From IMG/VR virus record IMGVR_UViG_3300047557_000960, positions 1 to 47,713 of that record: a DNA stretch of 47,713 nucleotides; one strand, written 5' to 3'. The notes beneath the pieces are model-generated. The model was given only the letters and a program-made list of their open reading frames with translations, was not told the origin of the DNA and made no database searches. The stretch comes from a virus. This document shows, piece after piece, positions 29,341 to 37,390 of this stretch (position 1 is its first letter; the number at the start of each line of letters is the position of its first letter). The position numbers were made by a program, and so were the translations under genes.

Positions 29341-30708
29341 ATGGCATTTACTTACGGCTATGGTGCACAAGGTGCTACCGACAAGTACACCGCCTCCGCG
29401 GTGGCTCTCTTAGACCAAAGAGAGATTTATAACCAACTTATTGACATCCAAGACGATGCTGAGTGGTTAGATTTTATGTATATGGCAGGAAAAAAAGACG
29501 CTACTGCGGTTCCTTTCTATACTTCATTCTACAATGACAACTTATACAAGTTGATCGACACAACTGGCGCTACAGTTACTACTGGTGCTGCTACAATCGA
29601 AGTTTATGGATTACCTACAGCGGTATTCAACTTCTTAGTTGTTGGTGATTTGTTAAAATTCCAAAATGGTAAAGTAGGTCGTGTTCAAGTTAAAGGTGAT
29701 AACACATCTGGCGATCCAATGGAAATCCAATCTGTTGACGGTACTAACTTAACTTTAGTTGCTGGTAACAAATTATCTGCTTTCTCAAATGCACAAGAAG
29801 AGGGTTCAATTGAACCACCATCTCGTCGTTGGTCAGTTAACTCTTTACAAAACCGTGTTCAAATCTTCCGTAATGCAATCAAAATTACAGACGTTCAGAA
29901 CGCTTCTAAAATTGAGTTAGAATTTAACGGCAAACCATACATCTTACCTTATGAAATGATCCAAGGTTTACAAAAACACCGTGGTGATATTTCTTTAGCT
30001 ATGTGGTTAGGTGAAGTTTCAAACACTTTGTTTGCTGACTTAGAGCCAGGTGTTTCTGCTGGTTCTTACTTAGCAGGTGCTCAAGGTTATGGTGTTCAAA
30101 CTACTCGTGGTATGGATTCTTACATCACTAACTATGGTGTTAATGATACTGTTGCTGCAGCTGGTTCTTTCACTTTAACTGATTTAACTGACTTAGAATC
30201 TAAATTAACTGCTGTTCGTGCTCCAATGGAATATATGATCGCAGGTTCTAATCCAGCAGTTGCTGTTATCTCTGACTTCTTGAAAAACTTACCTTCTTCT
30301 GGTGGTGTTTTCTCTGGTCGTATGATGGTTGACGGAAAAGAAATCGATTTACAAGCTGAGAAATTCCAACACGGTGGATACACTTACAACTTGAAAGCGT
30401 TTAAAGTATTATCTAATACTGACGTTATCAACTACACTGGTGGTCCTATCGCTAAATCTATCTACTTCTTACCAATGGGTAAAGTTAAAACTGTAGGTGG
30501 TGGAATGAACGATTACTTCCGTTACAAATATATGGCTCAACCAGCTCCTGGTACAGGTTCTGTAGAGACTGCTGAATTAATGACTGGTGCTCTTGCTCCA
30601 ACCCCAACAAACCAAGAACAAAGCTTAACTGTTACTTGGACTTCAAATATGGGTCTTGAAGTATTTGCTCCTAACAAATTTGCTAAAATTACTAATATCT
30701 TAGCATAG
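29341..30708 (+). CDS. Major capsid protein (455 aa)
   Basis: Begins MAFTYGYGAQGATDKYT, followed by an N-arm helix (SAVALLDQREIYNQLIDI) and HK97-like elements: PSRRWSVNSLQNRVQIFR, then a long helix LQKHRGDISLAMWLGEV, and the central beta domain (RAPMEYMIAGSNPAVAVISDFLK). The best codon bias and lowest complexity of the window, flanked by scaffold and a terminator, fit the most abundant virion protein. Confidence 0.85.
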   Translation: MAFTYGYGAQGATDKYTASAVALLDQREIYNQLIDIQDDAEWLDFMYMAGKKDATAVPFYTSFYNDNLYKLIDTTGATVTTGAATIEVYGLPTAVFNFLVVGDLLKFQNGKVGRVQVKGDNTSGDPMEIQSVDGTNLTLVAGNKLSAFSNAQEEGSIEPPSRRWSVNSLQNRVQIFRNAIKITDVQNASKIELEFNGKPYILPYEMIQGLQKHRGDISLAMWLGEVSNTLFADLEPGVSAGSYLAGAQGYGVQTTRGMDSYITNYGVNDTVAAAGSFTLTDLTDLESKLTAVRAPMEYMIAGSNPAVAVISDFLKNLPSSGGVFSGRMMVDGKEIDLQAEKFQHGGYTYNLKAFKVLSNTDVINYTGGPIAKSIYFLPMGKVKTVGGGMNDYFRYKYMAQPAPGTGSVETAELMTGALAPTPTNQEQSLTVTWTSNMGLEVFAPNKFAKITNILA

Positions 30709-30724
30709 TAAAACTTGAGGAAAG

Positions 30725-30742
30725 GAGGGGGTTCGCCCCCTC
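30725..30742 (+). terminator. Strong hairpin after the capsid gene
   Basis: GAGGGGG, loop TTCG, CCCCCTC: a 7-bp GC-rich stem with a UUCG tetraloop just after the capsid stop. No T run follows, so it may also protect the capsid mRNA's 3' end. Confidence 0.65.
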
Positions 30743-30795
30743 TAATCTTCACTTAAAACACACAAACATTTTTTAACACAAAACACAAAAACACA

Positions 30796-31674
30796 ATGGC
30801 ACTTAAAAGGTTAGGAGTCTACAATGACTTCTCTGATGAATTAAAAAAGCTTATAGCTTTGCCTAAAAAAGGCACACAAATTTCCTACAGATTTTTAGAT
30901 ACGTATTATGATCCAATGAGTGGAGGTACGTTCTTTAAAGCACATCTTAAAATTCCTCCATTTTCTAAATGCTTTGACCCAGGTAAAAACGAATGGGTTG
31001 AAATAGGTTTGGTAAATGGTATAGATTCATATGGAAATCCAATTCCAAACAGAATAAGAAGAGTTTGGGTATCGCCACAAGAGAATGCAGGTATGTTGCA
31101 TTTAACTATTGGTAATTCACAAGACGATGAATTATTTCAATATCTTGAGCTAGCTTCATTTAACAAAGCTAATACTAATAGAGACGAAGAGATTCACCCT
31201 ATTTTAGAGAGAGTTAATTTTGAAGCAGAAGCTAAGGAAAACCGTCAAGCTTTACGTATGAAGCGAGATGCTTTAATTAAAGCCGCAGCTTTATCAAAAG
31301 AAGAAGTATACAATTTAACATTGTTACTTGGTTACAATACCGAACTTTCTGAAGAGGAAATGAGATTTAATATTGAAGATTACTCTGAAAATGATCCTGA
31401 AGAATTTATGGCTAGAATTAACGATAAGCAAATCGGAATTAAATCTTTAGCTGCACAAGCTATTGCTTTAGATGTTGCTTACGTTGACGTGGAGTCTAGA
31501 AAATTAAAATGGTCTGATTCTGATGGAGAAATTATGAAACTTGCAGATCTTGAAGACGATATGGTTTACGAACAATTCGCAGACTTTATTGAAAAGAAAA
31601 AGCAAGTAGCTATTCTTGATCAGATGAATAAATTAGTAGACGTTAAATTAGCTAAAAAGAAAGCTAAAAAATAA
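30796..31674 (+). CDS. Putative virion protein (292 aa)
   Basis: A soluble protein with a beta-rich N-terminal half (GTQISYRFLDTYYDPMSGGT, FFKAHLKIPPFSKCFDPG) and an acidic helical C-terminal half ending in Lys-rich KKKAKK. Placed after the capsid gene with an ACACAAAAACACAATG leader. Role unknown; head completion or a regulator of late expression are possible. Confidence 0.65.
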   Translation: MALKRLGVYNDFSDELKKLIALPKKGTQISYRFLDTYYDPMSGGTFFKAHLKIPPFSKCFDPGKNEWVEIGLVNGIDSYGNPIPNRIRRVWVSPQENAGMLHLTIGNSQDDELFQYLELASFNKANTNRDEEIHPILERVNFEAEAKENRQALRMKRDALIKAAALSKEEVYNLTLLLGYNTELSEEEMRFNIEDYSENDPEEFMARINDKQIGIKSLAAQAIALDVAYVDVESRKLKWSDSDGEIMKLADLEDDMVYEQFADFIEKKKQVAILDQMNKLVDVKLAKKKAKK

Positions 31675-31695
31675 CTTAAAGATGTGTTTGTGTTG

Positions 31696-31730
31696 CTCAA
31701 CGGCCCCTATTCTTAGGGGCTTTGAGTTTT
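31696..31730 (+). terminator. Intrinsic terminator
   Basis: CTCAA, GCCCCTA, loop TTCT, TAGGGGC, TTGAG form a two-part stem followed by a T tract. It ends the head-gene transcript just before a phage-type box. Confidence 0.85.
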
Positions 31731-31738
31731 TATAAAGT

Positions 31739-31750
31739 GCGTATTATATG
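31739..31750 (+). promoter_or_regulatory. Phage-type promoter box ahead of lysis genes
   Basis: GCGTATTATATG, between the terminator and the endolysin ATG (31761), ten bases from it. Confidence 0.6.
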
Positions 31751-31760
31751 AGTATATTTT

Positions 31761-32360
31761 ATGGAAATGTTTGATAAATTAAAAGGGCTTGTTCCTCAGA
31801 CTCTTATAGACGATATGATTGCTCACGATATTGATACTCCTTTACGAGCAGCTCATTTTTTAGCACAAGCAGCTCACGAGTCAGGTGGGTTTAAATTCAA
31901 ATCAGAAAACTTAAATTATGGAAAGGAAGGATTGTTAAAGATCTTCCCTAAGTATTTTACTCCAGCATCTGCTGAAGCATATAACAGAAACCCAGAAAAG
32001 ATTGCATCTAAAGTTTATGCCAATCGTATGGGTAATGGTGATGAAGCAAGCAAAGATGGTTGGAAGTTTAAAGGTCGTGGTTATATTCAATTGACAGGTA
32101 AAGACAACTATAAAGCATTTAGCGAGTGGGCTAAAGAACCTTCTATATTAACAAACCCAGATCAAGTTGCTGAAGATAAATATGCAGGTTTAAGTGCTAT
32201 TTGGTTTTGGAATAAAAACGGACTAAGTAAGATAGCAGACACAGATAATTTAAGAGATAACTCTACAGTTGAAAAAATAACTAAAAGAGTTAATGGTGGT
32301 ACACACGGACTTGCTGATCGTGTAGAAAGATTTAATAACTACAAAAAGCTTTTATTTTAA
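31761..32360 (+). CDS. Endolysin, GH19 chitinase-like
   Basis: A 199-residue protein with AAHESGGF (catalytic Glu40), NRMGNGDEASKDGWKFKGRG and GRGYIQLTG (105-113), the GH19 signature. No signal peptide, so export depends on a holin. It cleaves glycan strands of peptidoglycan. The following two genes (holin-like, spanin-like) complete a lysis set under the phage-type box at 31739. Confidence 0.85.
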   Translation: MEMFDKLKGLVPQTLIDDMIAHDIDTPLRAAHFLAQAAHESGGFKFKSENLNYGKEGLLKIFPKYFTPASAEAYNRNPEKIASKVYANRMGNGDEASKDGWKFKGRGYIQLTGKDNYKAFSEWAKEPSILTNPDQVAEDKYAGLSAIWFWNKNGLSKIADTDNLRDNSTVEKITKRVNGGTHGLADRVERFNNYKKLLF

Positions 32361-32539
32361 TGATCACAGGTAACGAAAATCACGATAATCACATATTGTT
32401 GTGGTCTAGCATAATGTTGAATATATTAGCTAATTTAGATAGAACAAACATCACTTTTGGTTTAGGTGTTATTGTTTCTATTCTTGCTATAATCAATTAT
32501 GTTATTCAAATCAAAAAGAATCTTAAGAAAAGAAAATAA
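32360..32539 (+). CDS. Small membrane protein, holin-like (59 aa)
   Basis: ATG overlaps the endolysin stop (TAATG). One strong hydrophobic segment (FGLGVIVSILAIINYVIQI) plus a weaker N-terminal one (LLWSSIMLNILANL), and a basic end (KKNLKKRK). Size and place next to the endolysin fit a holin. Confidence 0.65.
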   Translation: MITGNENHDNHILLWSSIMLNILANLDRTNITFGLGVIVSILAIINYVIQIKKNLKKRK

Positions 32540-32542
32540 TTT

Positions 32543-33082
32543 ATGGGCTCGAAGGCTTTATATGTATTCTTATTGGGCGCTATTATTGGCGTGTTTTATT
32601 CCTGTAGCCCTGTTAAGAGAGTGCTTAGCAATCCCAAATATTATGCCGAAGTTAAGAAACAAGTTATCCTTAACGGAGAGTGCGTTAATGACACGATTAC
32701 GGAAGAGATACTTAAAGATACTATAATTTACAAGGACACCGTTATTCACGATAGCTTTAAAGTTAATATGCCAATGGAATGCCATTTGGATACTATTGTA
32801 AATGACTTTAGCGTTTACTTGGAGAATGGCAACTTATGGGTTAAATGGTTAGGTCAAGTACCTACCAGAACCATAAACAAACAAACAACTCACGTTGTTG
32901 TAGACAGAGCGAAAGAGGCTATATTAATAGATTCTTGCGCAAATCAAGAAAGAAAAATATACGATTTAAACAACAAGATTGGATCTAATAAAAAGACCAA
33001 GTTTAAGTTATTAGCAATCATAGTAATACTTACGCTGTTACTGTTTAGAAAGCCCCTACTAAGACTCGTTAAGCCCTTTTAA
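32543..33082 (+). CDS. Lipoprotein with C-terminal membrane helix, u-spanin-like (179 aa)
   Basis: N-terminal lipoprotein signal (VFLLGAIIGVFYSC, Cys21), a periplasmic beta-rich middle (DTIIYKDTVIHDSFKV), and a single C-terminal membrane helix (KLLAIIVILTLLLF, about 157-170). This layout, lipid anchor in the outer membrane and helix in the inner membrane, is that of a unimolecular spanin, which fuses both membranes at lysis. It follows endolysin and holin-like genes. Confidence 0.7.
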   Translation: MGSKALYVFLLGAIIGVFYSCSPVKRVLSNPKYYAEVKKQVILNGECVNDTITEEILKDTIIYKDTVIHDSFKVNMPMECHLDTIVNDFSVYLENGNLWVKWLGQVPTRTINKQTTHVVVDRAKEAILIDSCANQERKIYDLNNKIGSNKKTKFKLLAIIVILTLLLFRKPLLRLVKPF

Positions 33083-33085
33083 GAA

Positions 33086-33099
33086 GCGTATTATATAGG
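33086..33099 (+). promoter_or_regulatory. Phage-type promoter box GCGTATTATATAGG
   Basis: Exact copy, four bases past the spanin stop and 13 bases ahead of the next ATG (33113). Confidence 0.65.
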
Positions 33100-33112
33100 A
33101 AACTTAACGTAG

Positions 33113-33832
33113 ATGCAGAATGTATCTGATTTATACAACTTTATAAACTTCATAGCTGATAAAAATCGCAGAGGGTATTTGTCTCCAGAAGAGATTTCCC
33201 AAGCGTTATCTTCGGCTCAAGTAGACCTTTGGAACTACTATTGGGGTTTACCGCAAACTGCCCAAGCATTAAAGGGTGGAGCGCCTAATCCAGACTACGG
33301 ATCCAGCCAATTAACTATTGACGCATTAAGTCCATTTAGAACTAGAACTCAAGTAACTCCAGGTCCTGGAGGAATTATATATTTGTACGATAATAGTGTT
33401 AGCTATCAAATCCCTGACTTTGGCCACTTCATTGGTTTATTTAAAATAAACACATCAACTAACGAAATAAGTGGAGTTAACCAATATTTGAACTCAGAGA
33501 TAATAGAGGCCATAAGATCTACATTGTATCCAGTTACTGTAGATGACCAAGTGTTCGTATTCGAAAACGACTTGATTCAGTTGTATCCAAGAACGACTAT
33601 GCCTACTGGATATGCAGCTGAAGTTCACTATATAGCACTTCCGAGCGATGTAGTTATTGTTTATACAGTTACAGGTAATACTATTACTATTAACAATACT
33701 GCTTCAACTCCTCCTCAGTTTGATTCTACATATTGGGTTGAATTAGTTGCTAGATCACTACCTTACGTAGGCGTTAACTTGTCCGCACAAGAAGTACAAG
33801 CATTAGCTAACCAACAAATACAATCTGTATAA
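33113..33832 (+). CDS. Putative head-tail connector protein (239 aa)
   Basis: Begins with a helical part (LYNFINFIADKNRRGYLSPEEI) and continues beta-rich with YLYDNSVSYQIPDFGHF and LYPRTTMPTGYAAEVHY. The next two genes follow with one-base overlap and a short gap. Three consecutive proteins of 215-307 residues after the head genes are typical of a podovirus neck. The exact ring position cannot be told. Confidence 0.6.
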   Translation: MQNVSDLYNFINFIADKNRRGYLSPEEISQALSSAQVDLWNYYWGLPQTAQALKGGAPNPDYGSSQLTIDALSPFRTRTQVTPGPGGIIYLYDNSVSYQIPDFGHFIGLFKINTSTNEISGVNQYLNSEIIEAIRSTLYPVTVDDQVFVFENDLIQLYPRTTMPTGYAAEVHYIALPSDVVIVYTVTGNTITINNTASTPPQFDSTYWVELVARSLPYVGVNLSAQEVQALANQQIQSV

Positions 33833-34479
33833 TGACTACTAAATCACAAATGATTGAGCGTTGCAGAAGGATGTTATCTGGTGGTTTCCCATCAAACAGA
33901 GATCGTGTGCGTGATGCTGAGATTGAAAAGCATCTAGAGTCTGCGATGAACAGACTATTAAAAACAGAAGTTTTAAATACAACATTCAACATAGACGGTG
34001 CTACAATTCCAGATGGAGTTGTTTTAGGCACATACGAAAACGTATCAGTAACAGGTGGGCTAAATGACACGTGCACGGTGAAGCTCCCTGTTACGCCAAT
34101 GTATCTTCCAGAGAAGATGGGTGTGTTTAGTGTATATCCATCTAGCTATCCTGAGTTAGAATTTATTCCTATTCCTGCTGGACAATATTATATATTGCAG
34201 CAAGTAAAAGAAGTTAATTCTTTATTAGGTAGAGTTCCTTACGTATGGGAAGGACAAAAATTAACAATATATAGAAATATTATTGGTGACGGTTTGTATA
34301 CTGTAGACTTAAAGATAGCTATTGCTGACTTGTCTCAGTATGGTCCAAATGATCCATTGCCTTTGTCTCCAGAATTAGAAGAGCAAGCTATCCAAGCTGT
34401 TGTTTCAATCTACATTGCTGAGCCTAGAACAATTAGAGACGAAAGTTTCCAAGCATCACCAGAGAACTTTATAAAATAA
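33832..34479 (+). CDS. Putative neck protein (215 aa)
   Basis: A basic N-terminal helix pair (QMIERCRRMLSGGFP; DAEIEKHLESAMNRLLKTE), then a beta part (PVTPMYLPEKMGVFSVYPSSY). ATG overlaps the previous stop (TAATG). Proteins with this head-to-tail adaptor-like helical start bind beneath the portal; inference by place. Confidence 0.6.
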   Translation: MTTKSQMIERCRRMLSGGFPSNRDRVRDAEIEKHLESAMNRLLKTEVLNTTFNIDGATIPDGVVLGTYENVSVTGGLNDTCTVKLPVTPMYLPEKMGVFSVYPSSYPELEFIPIPAGQYYILQQVKEVNSLLGRVPYVWEGQKLTIYRNIIGDGLYTVDLKIAIADLSQYGPNDPLPLSPELEEQAIQAVVSIYIAEPRTIRDESFQASPENFIK

Positions 34480-34485
34480 TAACAA

Positions 34486-35409
34486 ATGACACCAAACGGA
34501 GCTTTTGTATCATTGGATGAGATAATCAATGCGTGGTTATTTAAGAATGGAAAAACCATTCATAACTACGCAAAGGTTCTTACGTTTGCAGCTGAGGCTG
34601 TTCGTGAGTTATCTGTTACTTCTCTCCAATTGGTTAACCATAAAATATTAGTTAGAGATTGCCACGATTGGTGGGATCTTCCTAACGACTTTACAGACTA
34701 CATTAGTGTAGGTATTAGAGTTGGTCAATATTGGAGACCTATTGGTGTAAGAAAAGGCATTATGCCAGTTCCTTACACAGATGGTTTAGCTCAATATAAC
34801 CCAAGTGAATTTAGTGAGATTCCAGGAGAAATGAATACTTCTGGAGAATGGATTAATTGGATAGGTGAACCTTGCGAAGAGGCAGACTTTTGGATGGATG
34901 ATTTCTACTTAGATGACTTTACTACTCAAGATCCAAGAAAGCCTCAACCTGTTTTCAATCCTACCGTGTCTCCAGTTGGACAAACTTATACTCCATACCA
35001 AGGTTTTGTTCCTTTCTTTTACTCTGATATCTATAACGATTGGGGTCAGTTAAAAGGTAGAGCATTTGGTTATGCAGATGGAAACAGAGTTGACTCTGTA
35101 AACATAAATGTAGAACAAGGCATTATAACTTGTCCATCTAATTTCCCAGGAAGGGAACTTTATTTGTGCTATGTTGGTGTTGGTAATGTTGACTCTATGA
35201 GTATGTTACCTAAGAAAGCTCAAGTAGTTATTGAAGCTTACATTAGCTACAAGATGGCATCTGTAAAACGCAATAGCTTACAAGAAGCTGGATTGAGAAA
35301 ACAAATCTACGATCAAGAGTTTAGATTGCTTAGAGCTAAAAACAATAACCTTACTACTACTGATATTAAGCGTTCATTACAAGCAGCGTTTGGTAGAACA
35401 AGAGAATAG
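34486..35409 (+). CDS. Putative neck or tail-stump protein (307 aa)
   Basis: An N-terminal helical part (FVSLDEIINAWLFKNGKTIH), then a beta-rich Trp/Tyr-rich middle (DCHDWWDLPNDFTDY; PCEEADFWMDDFYLDDF) and a basic helical C-terminus (KMASVKRNSLQEAG). Part of the same compact group. Function by position only. Confidence 0.6.
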   Translation: MTPNGAFVSLDEIINAWLFKNGKTIHNYAKVLTFAAEAVRELSVTSLQLVNHKILVRDCHDWWDLPNDFTDYISVGIRVGQYWRPIGVRKGIMPVPYTDGLAQYNPSEFSEIPGEMNTSGEWINWIGEPCEEADFWMDDFYLDDFTTQDPRKPQPVFNPTVSPVGQTYTPYQGFVPFFYSDIYNDWGQLKGRAFGYADGNRVDSVNINVEQGIITCPSNFPGRELYLCYVGVGNVDSMSMLPKKAQVVIEAYISYKMASVKRNSLQEAGLRKQIYDQEFRLLRAKNNNLTTTDIKRSLQAAFGRTRE

Positions 35410-35411
35410 AT

Positions 35412-36167
35412 ATGAATATAAACCAATTAAATGCTATAGTTGACCAAGCAGATAATAACCCAAGAGGACTTGTCAGTTGGATAGGTGCAAATGGGTTAAA
35501 AATGCTACAACAGTCAATCATCTCTACTCTTCGTGAGAGAGGGATTGTTACTGTTCCTAATACTACAGTATTGCAATCTCAAACATTTAACAATACTCCT
35601 GTATGTTATGTTATAGGTAGTGGGTTTTTTAGATGGAACGCTACAGGTACGCCAAACGGAAGTACAATATTTCCTGCGGCAGATGGTGGTGTATGGGCAT
35701 CGGAGTCAATATCAAATGTTGGTAACTTACAACAAGTAACCAATAATGGCAATACTACTACAAATGATATTATAGCAGCAAAGCTAATAGCAAACGATGA
35801 GGTAATGTCTGACTTGTTTAGTGTTACTAATTCTGGTTCTATTGTTTTTGATACAGGTACTTATTCTATTAATGTGTATGCTGAGACAGCTACATCTGGT
35901 AGAAATATACGAGTTCCAAATGAAAGCGGTACATTAGCTACAAGGGAATGGGTACAAGCTCACCCAGTTAATAACCCAACTTATATATTTACTCAAGCAA
36001 CTCCTAGTAGTACTTGGGTTATAACTCATAACTTAAACTCTTTCCCATCTGTTACTACAGTTGATTTATTAAATGTACAAATAGTTGGAGATTTAGAATA
36101 TACAAACGTAAACCAATTAATTGTAAACTTTAGCGCGCCAACAGATGGTAAAGCATATTTAAACTAA
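35412..36167 (+). CDS. Tail fibre protein with anchor domain (251 aa)
   Basis: The N-terminal 100 residues (LNAIVDQADNNPRGLVSWIG, then an ADGGVWASE strand) belong to a domain also present in the proteins at 41630 and 42068. The C-terminus (TWVITHNLNSFPSVTTVD) is shared with the following protein. It is likely an adaptor that fixes fibre parts to the tail. Three bases separate it from the neck gene. Confidence 0.65.
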   Translation: MNINQLNAIVDQADNNPRGLVSWIGANGLKMLQQSIISTLRERGIVTVPNTTVLQSQTFNNTPVCYVIGSGFFRWNATGTPNGSTIFPAADGGVWASESISNVGNLQQVTNNGNTTTNDIIAAKLIANDEVMSDLFSVTNSGSIVFDTGTYSINVYAETATSGRNIRVPNESGTLATREWVQAHPVNNPTYIFTQATPSSTWVITHNLNSFPSVTTVDLLNVQIVGDLEYTNVNQLIVNFSAPTDGKAYLN

Positions 36168-36173
36168 AATACT

Positions 36174-37385
36174 ATGTCATACAAATTTCTCACCAACGTC
36201 AATATGACGCAGAACCAATTACTAAATGTAGTAATTGAAAAATCAGGAACTCCACCTTTAAGTCCAGTAAGTGGTCAACTTTATTATAATACCACAAGTA
36301 ACTTGTTGTTTATGTACAACGGTACTACTTGGATTGATATCGCATCAGGCGACATTACCGCAGTTAATGCTGGTACTGGTCTTTCTGGTGGTGGTACATC
36401 TGGTGCTGTTACTTTAAACTTCAACCCAGATAATACTACTATTGAAGTAGATGGTAGTAATAACGTACGCATTAAAGACTTAGGGGTTACTACTGCTAAG
36501 TTGAATACTGATGCTGTAACTACTATTAAAATCTTAGATAAGAATGTTACCTTTGCTAAGATACAAGACGTTCCTACCTTAACGGTAATTGGTAACTTAT
36601 CTGGTACTACTGGTACTCCTTCAAATGTATCTGTAGTTACTGACTTTACTAGTCCTTTAAATACTAATATTCCTACTACTCTTGCAGTTAAAAACTATGT
36701 TGATACAACTGTAGGTAGTTTAGGTAATTTAGAGGGTGGATATGATGCAACAAATGCTACCTTACCTGTTGGTGCTGGTGGTACTAAGAAAGGTGACTAT
36801 TGGTATGTAACTGTAGCAGGTACACCAAGTGGTGTTTCTCCTTCTGTTACGTTAGCAGTTGGTGATGTTGTTATTGCAAATCAAGATAACGCATCTACTA
36901 CTAACTCAACTCAATGGATATTCTTAGAAACTAACCAACAACAAGCTACTACTACAATTGTAGGTATTACTCGTTATGCTACTGGTGTTGAGACTCAAGG
37001 TCAAACATTAAGTACTGCTGCTGTAACTCCTCAAGGTTTAGCTTCTGTAGTTGCTACAGAGACAAGTCAAGGTCTTGCTGAAATTGCTACTCAAGCAGAA
37101 ACTAATGCTGGGTTAGACGATACAAGAATAGTTACTCCTTTAAAGTTAGCTACTTATATCTCTAATACTGTAGGTGCTTTTTCTGCTAATGTTGGTGATG
37201 GCGTTAATACATCATTTACTGTAACCCATAACTTAAATTCAAACAATGTGTTGGTGCAGTTATATGAAAACGCTACAGGAGCACAAGTAATAACTGATAT
37301 TGTAATTACAGGTGTAAATACAATTACGGTTAGTTTTACAGCTGTTCCTACATCAAATCAATATAAGGTAGTAATACAAAAATAA
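36174..37385 (+). CDS. Tail fibre protein (403 aa)
   Basis: Gly/Thr-rich repeats (GDITAVNAGTGLSGGGTSGAVTL), a pyocin/T4-fibre-like stretch (TSQGLAEIATQAETNAGL, VTPLKLATYI) and a C-terminal beta domain with VTHNLNSNNVLVQLYENATG like that of the preceding protein. Such fibres contact the host surface. It lies in a row of fibre genes. Confidence 0.75.
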   Translation: MSYKFLTNVNMTQNQLLNVVIEKSGTPPLSPVSGQLYYNTTSNLLFMYNGTTWIDIASGDITAVNAGTGLSGGGTSGAVTLNFNPDNTTIEVDGSNNVRIKDLGVTTAKLNTDAVTTIKILDKNVTFAKIQDVPTLTVIGNLSGTTGTPSNVSVVTDFTSPLNTNIPTTLAVKNYVDTTVGSLGNLEGGYDATNATLPVGAGGTKKGDYWYVTVAGTPSGVSPSVTLAVGDVVIANQDNASTTNSTQWIFLETNQQQATTTIVGITRYATGVETQGQTLSTAAVTPQGLASVVATETSQGLAEIATQAETNAGLDDTRIVTPLKLATYISNTVGAFSANVGDGVNTSFTVTHNLNSNNVLVQLYENATGAQVITDIVITGVNTITVSFTAVPTSNQYKVVIQK

Positions 37386-37390
37386 ACTAA

